DNA of 8,347 nucleotides from an uncultured Holophagaceae bacterium (GTDB lineage Bacteria; Acidobacteriota; Holophagae; Holophagales; Holophagaceae). Position numbers and translations under genes: made by a program. This document shows positions 1 to 8,100 of this stretch, in pieces. The notes below the pieces were generated by a model. That model was not told where the DNA came from and searched no databases. It worked only from the letters and a program-made list of their open reading frames with translations. Position 1 is the stretch's first letter. The number at the start of each line of letters is the position of its first letter. The stretch covers positions 1 to 8,347 of the forward strand of contig CAITBU010000103.1 of the NCBI GenBank assembly GCA_903890595.1, in the 5' to 3' direction.

Positions 1-1
1 C

Positions 2-1756
2 AATGATGAGCTGAGCGCCAGGAGCTTCAAGGAGTACACCCACCCCGAGGACATCAAGGCTGAAGAGTCACTCATCGCAGAACTGATCGCAGGAACCCGC
101 CCCTTCTACCAGATAGAAAAGCGGTACCTGCACAAGGGCGGGCAGGTTGTCTGGGGCCGCATGCATGGCATTGCCCTGCGGGACCGGGAAGGGCAGGTCA
201 CCGGCGGGGTGTGTGTCATCGAAGACATCACCCAGCGCAAGCGCGCTGAGGAGGCCCTGCAAAGGAGCGAGAAGAGCCTCAAGGAGGCCCAGAAGCTGGC
301 TCATGTAGGCAGCTGGGAGTGGGACCTGCAAACGAACAAGATTGAGTGGTCCCCCGAGGTCTTCAGCATCACAGGGATTCACCCACGCGACTTCGATGGA
401 ACCAATGAGGTCTTCCTCAACCTTGTTCATCCCAATGACAAAGCCGCGTTCCTCGAGATCATGAAGGAGACCCTCTCCAGCGGCGACACCAAGCCGCTCG
501 AGTACCGCATTGTTCGCCCGGATGGCTGCGTTCGCACGGTCTACGCTTCGGGGTCCGTCAGCCTAGACGCAGAGGGTCAGGTCTTCAAGTGCATTGGCAC
601 CATCCAGGACATCACCGAGCGCAAGCTGGCCGAGGAGGCCGGCACCAGGCTACAGGAGCAGCTCCAGCAGGCCCAAAAAATGGAGAGCCTTGGGACCTTG
701 GCAGGAGGCATCGCTCACGACATGAACAATGTGCTCGGGGCCATCCTTGGGATTGCCTCGGCCAATATCCTGGTCCAACCCCCGGGGAGCCCCGCCCACA
801 ACTCCTTCGAGACCATCGCCAAAGCCGCCACCCGCGGTGGGGAGATGGTGCGAGGCCTGCTCTCCTTTGCCCGACAGACCCCGGCCGAAGAGCGCGCGCT
901 GAACCTCAATGTCATCCTCCAGGAAGAGGCCAGCCTCCTGGAGCGGACCACGCTGGCCCGGGTTGATGTGCGCCTGGACCTGGAGCCCGGCCTGCATCCC
1001 ATCAGAGGGGACGCGGGCGCACTGAGTCATGCCTTCATGAACCTCTGCATCAACGCTGTGGATGCCATGCCCGACAGCGGCACACTCTCGTTGAGCACCC
1101 GAAACGTTGGCAGGGGGTGGGTGGAAGTGATCGTCGTGGACACCGGCATCGGAATGCCCAAGGAGGTACTGGAGCGAGCCATGGACCCCTTCTTCACCAC
1201 CAAAGGTGCGGGCAAGGGGACGGGTCTGGGGCTTTCCATGGTCTACAAGGCGGTGCAAGCCCATGGGGGCCAGATCGAGATCCAGAGCAAGCCCAGCCAG
1301 GGGACGCAGGTAAAGCTGCGGTTCCCGACCGATGAATCTGTACCGGGTGGCCATGAGCCGGAGCATGGGGCTCGGACAGCGCCCCCGGCGCGTGTGCTGA
1401 ACATCCTTTTGATCGACGATGATGAGCTCATCAGGAGTGCCACGGGAATGGTGCTCCAGACCCTGGGCCATTCATTAACGACGAGCTCCAGTGGTGAGGA
1501 CGCCCTGGCTCTGGTCGAGGCAGGACTGAAGCCCGATGCGGTGATCCTGGACATGAACATGCCGGGACTGGGTGGGGCCGGGACCCTGCCCTTGCTGCGT
1601 GCCAAGCTACCCAGGGTCCCTGTCCTGCTCTCCTCCGGTCGGACGGACCAAGCCGCACTGGATCTGGGGAAGGACCATGCGTTCGTCACCGTGCTCCCCA
1701 AACCCTTCAGCATTGAGGAGCTCCGGGAGTGCCTGGAACTGGCAGTAGGAGGCTGA
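2..1756 (+). CDS. PAS domain hybrid sensor histidine kinase with C-terminal receiver (5' end outside window)
   Basis: The reading frame is open from the left edge to the TGA at 1754-1756, giving 584 visible residues. The real start lies upstream, because the first residues are already the second half of a PAS fold (HPED motif, then EDITQRK near residue 75). Visible order: partial PAS about 1-78; second PAS about 96-207, ending QDITERK; coiled-coil linker LQEQLQQAQK; HisKA about 216-293 with phosphoacceptor His239 in AHDMNN; HATPase about 338-443 with N-box Asn351, G1 DTGIGM 380-385, F-box DPFFTTK 395-401 and G2 GKGTGLG 404-410; then a linker of about 20 residues and a receiver 466-583. The receiver keeps the acidic cluster Asp472-474, phosphoacceptor Asp517 (LDMNMPG), Ser544 and Lys567. 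All catalytic residues are present, so it should autophosphorylate and pass phosphate to its own receiver. No membrane segment is visible in this part. The signal sensed is unknown. It is a paralogue of the next gene. Confidence 0.95.
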   Translation, partial: NDELSARSFKEYTHPEDIKAEESLIAELIAGTRPFYQIEKRYLHKGGQVVWGRMHGIALRDREGQVTGGVCVIEDITQRKRAEEALQRSEKSLKEAQKLAHVGSWEWDLQTNKIEWSPEVFSITGIHPRDFDGTNEVFLNLVHPNDKAAFLEIMKETLSSGDTKPLEYRIVRPDGCVRTVYASGSVSLDAEGQVFKCIGTIQDITERKLAEEAGTRLQEQLQQAQKMESLGTLAGGIAHDMNNVLGAILGIASANILVQPPGSPAHNSFETIAKAATRGGEMVRGLLSFARQTPAEERALNLNVILQEEASLLERTTLARVDVRLDLEPGLHPIRGDAGALSHAFMNLCINAVDAMPDSGTLSLSTRNVGRGWVEVIVVDTGIGMPKEVLERAMDPFFTTKGAGKGTGLGLSMVYKAVQAHGGQIEIQSKPSQGTQVKLRFPTDESVPGGHEPEHGARTAPPARVLNILLIDDDELIRSATGMVLQTLGHSLTTSSSGEDALALVEAGLKPDAVILDMNMPGLGGAGTLPLLRAKLPRVPVLLSSGRTDQAALDLGKDHAFVTVLPKPFSIEELRECLELAVGG

Positions 1757-1881
1757 GGACAACCCCTACGCCTCGCCCCACTCAGACCCTGCGGTTGGTC
1801 CCCGGCCCGGACGGTCCTGGCATGCCTGGGCGCAGCGGGACCCAGGGAAGGACCCTTCTGGCCCTCTTGCCCTTGCGCCCA

Positions 1882-1949
1882 TTCTTTCAGTTTTTTCGCC
1901 AGCTTCCGATGACAAGCCAAGCGAAACGAAAGAATTTATTTTTAATTTG
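1882..1949 (+). terminator. Probable intrinsic terminator after the first kinase (composite hairpin plus T-rich tail)
   Basis: Three blocks pair in order. TTCTTTC (1882-1888) pairs with GAAAGAA (1928-1934), TTTCGC (1894-1899) with GCGAAA (1921-1926), and GCTT (1902-1905) with AAGC (1914-1917), leaving an 8-nt loop at 1906-1913. That is 17 base pairs, interrupted by asymmetric internal loops (5 nt against 1, 2 against 3). The 3' arm runs straight into TTTATTTTTAATTTG (1935-1949), as expected for a Rho-independent terminator reading rightwards. It lies 125 nt after the stop codon of the first kinase and just before the promoter of the second. The stem is AT-rich at its base and the U-tract is broken by A residues, so termination may be partial. 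It could instead be an mRNA-stabilising or regulatory structure. Confidence 0.5.
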
Positions 1950-1962
1950 TTAATCGTTTTTT

Positions 1963-1968
1963 TATAAT
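1963..1968 (+). promoter_or_regulatory. Putative -10 box (TATAAT) of the second kinase gene
   Basis: A perfect sigma-70 type TATAAT sits in a strikingly AT-rich stretch (about 1928-1968) inside otherwise GC-rich DNA. Transcription would be expected to begin around 1974-1976. At 17-bp spacing the -35 position (1940-1945, TTTTAA) matches poorly, so recognition would depend on the AT-rich upstream DNA or an activator. The hexamer TAATCG occurs twice, at 1951-1956 and 1965-1970, 14 bp apart around a run of seven T; the second copy overlaps the -10. A factor bound there could affect initiation, but this is only a suggestion. Confidence 0.5.
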
Positions 1969-2005
1969 CGCATCAATGAATTTCTCGCCTCTCCTGCGGC
2001 TCCCC

Positions 2006-2011
2006 AAGGGA
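2006..2011 (+). promoter_or_regulatory. Ribosome binding site supporting the ATG at 2018
   Basis: AAGGGA ends 6 nt before the ATG at 2018-2020, a good Shine-Dalgarno match and spacing. The in-frame ATG at 1976 has no such sequence upstream (the preceding bases are ATAATCGCATCA). This decides the start used for the second kinase here. Confidence 0.55.
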
Positions 2012-2017
2012 CCAAGA

Positions 2018-4663
2018 ATGCTTCCCGATTCTCCAGAACTGCCCGACGGCATTGTCTTCTCTGACATGCAGGGTCAGGTCACGGGCTTCTCGCCCTCGAC
2101 CATGACCATGTTCCGCTACACCCAGGATGGGGACCGGGTAGACCGCCGCATCACTGACTTTCTGGTCCCCGAAGACCGGGAGCGGGCGGCGGCCCACTTC
2201 TCCCGGCGCCTGGCCGGAGAGGAACCGGGGCAAAAACACTACTGGGGCCTGCGCGAAGATGGCACCACCTTCCCCATCGAGGTGAACGGCCAGACCATCC
2301 TCGGTGCGGATGGTCGCCCCAGGGAAGTCCTCTTCATCCTCCGAGACCTCTCCGGACGGCGGGGGATTGAGCAGAAGCTGCAGAAGGCCTCCCAGCTCCT
2401 TCAGGCCGCCTGCAAAGTTGCTGGCATGGGGCACGTCATCACCGACCTCCAGGACCCGGCCTGGCCCTGGAGCTGCTCCCCTGAGGTCAATGAGATGCTC
2501 GGCATCGACCTCGACTTCGAGAAGAACTGGGAAGGCGGGAGCACGCTCCTCCATCCCGATGACCGGGACCGGGTGTTGGCCAGGCTGAGCGAGTCGCTGC
2601 ACAAGCAGCAGCCCTTTTCTGACCAGTTCCGCATCCTCCGGCCAACCGATGGCGAGCTGCGCTGGATCGCTGCCTGGGCGGACACTCAATACGATCAGGA
2701 CGGGAAACCCCTCCAGCACATCGGGATCCTCCAGGACATCACTGCGGACCAGCGCGTCAAGCAGGCCGTCGCTGAGAGCGAAGCCCGTTACCGGACCTGG
2801 TTCGGCCTGCCCCTTGTGGGAATCGCCGTCAGCTCACCCTCAAAGGGCTGGCTGGAGGTCAATGAGCACCTCTGCACCATGCTGGGCTACACCCCAGAGG
2901 AGCTGCGGAGCATGACCTGGGCCGAGATTACCCACCCCGAAGACCTGGCGTCGGACGAGGCACAGTTTGAGCGTGTGCTCTCCGGCAAGCTGGATGGCTA
3001 CTCCCTGGAGAAGCGCTTTATTCGAAGGGACGGCAGCAGCCAGCCGTCGGAGCTGTCCACGCGCTGCGTTCGAAGGGCAGATGGGAAGGTGGACCACATG
3101 GTGACCTTGGTCCAGGACATCTCAGAGCGCAGGAAAGCCGAGGATGCCCTCCTGGATGCCCACCAGCACCTGGCATCCCTTGTTGCCGCAATACCGGGCG
3201 TGGTCTACCAGTTCCTTGTGACCCCGGACCACCAGTGGAAATTTCTGTATGTCAGTGAGGGTATCCAAGACCTCTATGGCGTCGCTCCCCAGGAGGCACT
3301 GAGAGACCACAACGCCTTGACAGAGCGCATCCACCCCGAGGATCAAGAACCCCATCGGCAGGCCGTCATAGAAGCAGCCAATAACTTCAAGTTCTGGGCA
3401 GATGAGCACCGCATCATCACGCCAGAGGGACGCCTAAAGTGGGTGCGTGGGTACGCCCAGCCCGTCCGCCAGCAGGATGGCGGGGTGCTCTGGAATGGGG
3501 TCTTGCTGGACTGGACGGACCGCAAGCTGGCAGAGGAGGAGACGCTCCACCTGCAACAACAGCTTCAGCAGGCCCAGAAGATGGAGAGCCTGGGCAGCCT
3601 GGCCGGGGGGGTGGCGCATGACATGAACAATGTGCTGGGAGCCATCCTCGGCCTGGCCTCAGCCCACATCGACAGCCTCCCCTATGGCAGCCCAGTCCAC
3701 AAGGCCCTCGATACCATCTGCAAGGCCACCGAACGGGGCGGCAAGATGGTGAAGAGTCTGCTCAGCTTCGCCCGCCAGTCCCCGACCGAGGAACGCAAAC
3801 TGGATGTGAATGCGGTTCTGAAGGAACAGGTCACCCTGCTGGAACGGACGACCCTGGCAAAGGTCCAGCTGCAGCTGAAGCTAGAACCGAATCTGCACCC
3901 TATCCTGGGTGATGTCAGCGCCCTGACCCACGCCTTTATGAACCTCTGCGTCAATGCTGTGGATGCCATGCCTGACCGCGGCACCCTCATCCTGCACACC
4001 CGCAACGTCGACAGCCACTGGATCGAGGTGGTGGTTGAAGACAACGGGATAGGAATGCAGAAGGAGGTCCTGGAGAAAGCCATGGACCCCTTCTTCACGA
4101 CCAAGGGCGTCGGCAAAGGCACAGGGCTGGGCCTCTCCATGGTCTTCAGCACCGTGCAGGCCCACCGAGGACACATCGTGCTTCAGAGCGAGCCCGGCCA
4201 AGGCACCCGCGTGGTGCTTCGCTTTCCGACCTGCGAGCAGGAGTCCCCGTCCCAGGCCCCAGGCCCTGTCGTCACCAAGAAGGTCATCACGCCCCAGGGA
4301 ACGTTGGATGTGCTGCTGGTGGATGACGACGACCTGGTGCAGGGCTCCATTCAGATGCTCCTGGAGGTCATGGGCCACCGCGTGAACACAGCCGGTACCG
4401 GTGAGCGGGCGCTGAGGCTGCTGGAGGAAGGGCTCGAGCCTGATCTCGTGATTCTGGACATGAACATGCCCGGGCTGGGCGGGACCGGAACCCTGCCCAG
4501 GCTGCGTGGACTGCGCCCGAAGGTACCCGTCCTGCTCTCCACGGGACGTGCGGATCATGCCGCGGTGGACCTCGCCTCAGCCCATCCTGGCGTCATCCTG
4601 GTGGCCAAGCCCTTTGGCCTGAGGGAGCTCCAGGCCCACATCGAGAGCGTTGGGCTGGGGTAG
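2018..4663 (+). CDS. PAS domain hybrid sensor histidine kinase with four PAS domains and C-terminal receiver
   Basis: Complete gene of 881 residues from ATG 2018; an in-frame ATG at 1976 would add 14. The 2018 start has a ribosome binding site, and the first PAS begins almost immediately after it. Order: PAS1 about 6-116, PAS2 129-244 (ends LQDIT), PAS3 251-374 (ends VQDISERRKAE), PAS4 384-503 (ends WTDRKLAEE), coiled-coil linker LQQQLQQAQK, HisKA 510-586 with phosphoacceptor His534 (AHDMNN), HATPase about 631-738 with N-box Asn646, G1 DNGIGM 675-680, F-box DPFFTTK 690-696 and G2 GKGTGLG 699-705, and receiver 763-879 with Asp770/771, phosphoacceptor Asp814 (LDMNMPG), Ser841 and Lys864. There is no signal peptide or membrane helix, so it should be a cytoplasmic sensor. 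The kinase-receiver half matches the preceding gene without gaps. It lacks an output domain, so phosphate probably goes to an HPt or regulator encoded elsewhere, or the receiver damps the kinase. The ligands of the PAS domains cannot be read from sequence. Confidence 0.96.
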   Translation: MLPDSPELPDGIVFSDMQGQVTGFSPSTMTMFRYTQDGDRVDRRITDFLVPEDRERAAAHFSRRLAGEEPGQKHYWGLREDGTTFPIEVNGQTILGADGRPREVLFILRDLSGRRGIEQKLQKASQLLQAACKVAGMGHVITDLQDPAWPWSCSPEVNEMLGIDLDFEKNWEGGSTLLHPDDRDRVLARLSESLHKQQPFSDQFRILRPTDGELRWIAAWADTQYDQDGKPLQHIGILQDITADQRVKQAVAESEARYRTWFGLPLVGIAVSSPSKGWLEVNEHLCTMLGYTPEELRSMTWAEITHPEDLASDEAQFERVLSGKLDGYSLEKRFIRRDGSSQPSELSTRCVRRADGKVDHMVTLVQDISERRKAEDALLDAHQHLASLVAAIPGVVYQFLVTPDHQWKFLYVSEGIQDLYGVAPQEALRDHNALTERIHPEDQEPHRQAVIEAANNFKFWADEHRIITPEGRLKWVRGYAQPVRQQDGGVLWNGVLLDWTDRKLAEEETLHLQQQLQQAQKMESLGSLAGGVAHDMNNVLGAILGLASAHIDSLPYGSPVHKALDTICKATERGGKMVKSLLSFARQSPTEERKLDVNAVLKEQVTLLERTTLAKVQLQLKLEPNLHPILGDVSALTHAFMNLCVNAVDAMPDRGTLILHTRNVDSHWIEVVVEDNGIGMQKEVLEKAMDPFFTTKGVGKGTGLGLSMVFSTVQAHRGHIVLQSEPGQGTRVVLRFPTCEQESPSQAPGPVVTKKVITPQGTLDVLLVDDDDLVQGSIQMLLEVMGHRVNTAGTGERALRLLEEGLEPDLVILDMNMPGLGGTGTLPRLRGLRPKVPVLLSTGRADHAAVDLASAHPGVILVAKPFGLRELQAHIESVGLG

Positions 4664-4670
4664 AGCGTCC

Positions 4671-5126
4671 CTACTCCTTCCCCACGACCCGGTTGAAGGC
4701 GATCAGGGCCCCCATCACCAGGGTGATGGCCACGGCGAAGTAGAGGGTGGCCAGAGGCTCCTTCCACTCCACCAGGTGCTCCAGAAAAGTGACCGCCATG
4801 AAGAGGATCAGGATCTGGCTCAGGCGGCTCTTGATGTCATGCAGGTCATGGATCACCAGCCAGTCAGGCAGGTCCAGGTCGCCGATGAACAGCTCGTAGA
4901 GGCCCACGGCAAAGATGTAGAGCCCCACGGCGATGAGGAACTTGTCCATGAGCTCTATGAGCCGCACCACCGTGAGCGGGTCCGCCCCCCCGGTGCGGAG
5001 CAGGCCCAGCACCACGACGCCAGTCTTCACCAGGCCCCACACGAAGACCGCCAGAGAGGCTATCAGGGATGAAATCACCCCGATGACCACCAGATAGCGA
5101 CTGCCTTCCACCATCCGTTTCAGCAC
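4671..5126 (-). CDS. YqhA family (UPF0114) small inner-membrane protein
   Basis: A 151-residue protein with four hydrophobic segments at about 10-40, 60-80, 103-118 and 125-146. The blocks LIELMDKFLIAVGLYIF (56-72) and DLHDIKSRLSQILILFMAV (94-112), the latter with the typical [DH]xKSRLxQI pattern, match the YqhA/UPF0114 family, which is widespread but has no established biochemical function. I place the start at GTG 5126, giving MLKRMVEGSRYL, because that resembles family N-termini. ATG 5114 (four residues later) is the alternative. A longer frame open to 5300 is rejected, since its first 58 codons are low-complexity and partly overlap the pump gene. The ribosome binding site is weak: GGGGG at 5131-5135, only 4 nt from the GTG. 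It starts 70 bp after the stop of the RND gene on the same strand with no clear promoter between, so co-transcription is likely. Its stop converges on the second kinase with a 7-bp gap. Confidence 0.85.
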   Translation of the reverse strand: MLKRMVEGSRYLVVIGVISSLIASLAVFVWGLVKTGVVVLGLLRTGGADPLTVVRLIELMDKFLIAVGLYIFAVGLYELFIGDLDLPDWLVIHDLHDIKSRLSQILILFMAVTFLEHLVEWKEPLATLYFAVAITLVMGALIAFNRVVGKE

Positions 5127-5196
5127 AGAACCCCCATGCCGAGTTGGATGACACCGACAGGGAATCCGTTGGGGAGAGGCTGTCCCCGGAAGGCGT

Positions 5197-8100
5197 TCAG
5201 GCCCCGCCTTCGCTCTCCACGGATTCCTCGGACGGGGCGTCCTTGTGACCGGCCAGGCGCTCCACCACCACGAACAGCACGGGGATGACGAAGATGGCAA
5301 TCAGCGTAGCCGCCAGCATGCCCACGATGACCACGGTGCCCAGGATGCGCCGGGCGACGGCGCCTGAGCCCGAGGCGGTCCAGAGGGGCACGCAGCCCAG
5401 GATGAAGGCGAAGCTGGTCATGAGGATGGGCCGGAGGCGCAGCCGAGCGCCCTCCAGGGCCGCGTCCACCAGGCCCCGGCCCTTCTTCAGCTCATCCTTG
5501 GCGAACTCCACGATGAGGATGGCGTTCTTGGCGGAGAGGCCCACCAGCATCACGAGGCCGATCTGGGCGAAGACGCCGAAGTCGAACTTGCGCAGCCACA
5601 GCCCCAGGAAGGCCCCGAAGATGGCGATGGGCACGGACAGGAGCACCGAGAAGGGCAGTGACCAGCTCTCGTAGAGCGCCGCCAGGATGAGGAAGACGAA
5701 CACGATGGACAGGGCGAACAGCAGGCCAGTGGTGCCTTCGGCCTTCTTCTCCTGGTAGCTGAGGTCGGCCCAGTCATAGCTCATGTCCTGGGGCAGGACT
5801 TCCTTGGCCACCTGCTCCAGGGCGGTCATGGCCTGGCCCGAGCTGTAGCCCGGTGCGGCAGAACCCAGCACCTGGGCGGCCCGCATGAGGTTGAAGCGGT
5901 TGGTGTACTCAGGTCCCTGGATGCGCTTCGGTGTTACCAAAGCCGAGAGTGGCACCATGGCCCCATCGGCATTGCGCACATGGAAGCGGCCGATGTCGTC
6001 CACGCTGCGGCGCTCCTCGCCTTCAGCCTGGAGGTAGACCCGCCACTGCCGACCGAAGCGGTTGAACTGGTTCAGATAGAGGCCCCCGAGGTAGGCCTGC
6101 AGGGTCTGGTACACATCGCCCACAGCCACGCCCTGCTTCAGGGCCTTGTCCCGATCCACTTCCGCCAGGATCTGAGGCGTGCTCGTGTTGAAGAGGGAGG
6201 TCACGCCGGCCAGCTCTGGACGCTTGCGCGCCGCCGCCAGGAAGGCCTTCAGGTTGCGGTCCAGATACTCGGGGTTGCCGCCGCTGCGGTCCTGCAGCCA
6301 CAGGGAGAAGCCATTGGAGGTGCCCAGGCCCGGGATGGCGCTGGGCAGGAAGCCGAAGACATTGGCCTCGGGGATCTCCCGGGCGAAGCGGCCATTGAGG
6401 CGCTTGAGGATCTCGCTGGCCTCCATGTCCGCGTGCTTGCGGTCATCCCAGGGCGTGAGGGCCACGTAGCTGAAGCCGAAGTAGGGGGCCGACACACGGT
6501 TCAGGAGGCTGAAGCCCTCGATGTTGGTGATGTAGCGCACGCCCTCGGTCTCCGAGAGGATGGCCTCGACCTTCTTGCCGACCTCATCCGTGCGCTGGAG
6601 GCTGGACGCGGGGGGCAGCTGCATGTTGAGGAAGAAGTAGCCGTTGTCCTCCGAGGGCACGAAGCTGCTGGGCAGGGTCTTGCCCAGCACGCCATCCAGC
6701 AGGGCGAAGGCCGCCAGGATCACGAGGGGAATCATCGCCTTGCGGATGAGGCGGTGCGAGAGCGAGACGTAGCCGTTGGTGGCCTTGTGCAGAACCGTAT
6801 TGAAGCCATCGAAGACCCGGGCCATGCGGCCGTACATCTGCTCCCGGGGCTTGAGGATGAGCGCCGCCAGAGCCGGCGAGAGCGTCAGCGCATTGAAGGC
6901 GGAGATGAGCACGGAGATGGCGATGGTGACGGCGAACTGTTTGTTGAGCCGACCCTGGATGCCCCCCAGGAAGGCCACCGGCAGGAACACCGAGGACAGC
7001 ACCAGGGCGATGCCCACCACCGGCCCCGAGACCTCCCTCATCGCCTGGAGGGTGGCCTCCCGGGGCAACATGCCCTGCTCGATGTGGTGCTCCACGGCCT
7101 CCACCACCACGATGGCGTCATCCACCACCAGGCCGATGGCCAGCACCAGCCCGAAGAGGGACAGCGTGTTGATGGAGAAGCCCAGCAGGGGGAAGACCGC
7201 AAAGGTGCCGATGAGGGACACGGGCACGGCAATCATGGGAATGAGCGTGGCGCGCCAGTTCTGCAGGAAGATGTAGACCACGAAGACCACCAGCAGCATG
7301 GCCTCCGCCAGGGTCCAGAGGATCTCCTTGATGCCCTCCATGACCGGCAGGGTGGTGTCCACAGCTACGGTGGTTTGCAGGTCAGCGGGATACCGCTTCT
7401 TCAGGTTCTCGATCTCCTTCTTCACCGCATCGCCCACCGCCAGGGAGTTGGAGCCCGGCGCCTGGAAGAGGGCGATGATGCAGGCGGGCTGGCGGTTGAA
7501 GCGGCTGATCTGCTTGTAGCTCATGGCGCCCAGCTCGATCCGGGCCACGTCCCCGAGGCGGACCACGGAGCCATCCGGATTGGCGCGGACCACGATCTTG
7601 GCGAACTCTTCCGGGTTCTGGAGGCGGCCCTGGGCCCGCACGGTGTAGGTCATCTCCTGGCCCTTGGGCATGGGCTCGGCCCCGATCTGCCCCGAGGGGT
7701 TCACGGCGCTCTGCTGCTGCACGGCCTTGTTGATGTCGGGCACGGTGATGCCCAGCTTGGCCAGGAGGTCCGGCTTCACCCAGATGCGCATGGCATAGTC
7801 GCCGGCGCCGAAGATGATGACCTGGCCCACGCCCGGGATCCGGTAGAGCGGGTCGATGATGTTGATGGTGGCGTAGTTGGCCAGGAACAGGGAGTCGTAG
7901 GTGGACTTGGGCGAGTACACGGCGATGAGCATGAGGGCCATGCCCGTGGACTTGCGGATGACCATGCCGTTCTGGTTCACATCCGTCGGCAGGAAGGGCT
8001 GGGCCTGGGCCACGCGGTTCTGGGCGTTCACCTGGTCGAGGCTCACGTCCGTCGACACATCGAAGGTGACCGTCTCGCTCATGGTCCCATCGTTGGCGTT

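Noticed and set aside
650..1471. Long minus-strand open frame (273 codons) opposite the first kinase
   Set aside because: It lies wholly antisense to conserved HisKA/HATPase/receiver coding sequence, has no recognisable domain, and is explained by the scarcity of stops in GC-rich DNA.
1825..1846. CCTGGG/CCCAGG hairpin (6-bp stem, 10-nt loop) after the first kinase
   Set aside because: The loop is long and no T-run follows; the hairpin at 1882-1934 is a better terminator candidate.
1243..1920. Minus-strand open frame (225 codons) running from the intergenic region into the first kinase
   Set aside because: The predicted protein is Ser/Arg/Pro-rich and low in complexity, mostly antisense to the receiver; no supporting start signal is seen.
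1729..1953. Possible small gene spanning the kinase intergenic region on the plus strand
   Set aside because: It starts inside the first kinase in another frame, encodes Pro/Thr/Arg-rich low-complexity sequence, and runs through the hairpin; no ribosome binding site is evident.
1973..2719. Minus-strand open frame of 248 codons opposite the start of the second kinase
   Set aside because: It mirrors PAS coding sequence codon for codon, shows no family motif, and the plus-strand gene is unambiguous.
5127..5300. N-terminal extension of the YqhA-like protein to an ATG at 5300
   Set aside because: The extra 58 residues are Pro/Arg/Ser-rich, overlap the pump gene in another frame, and have no counterpart in the family.
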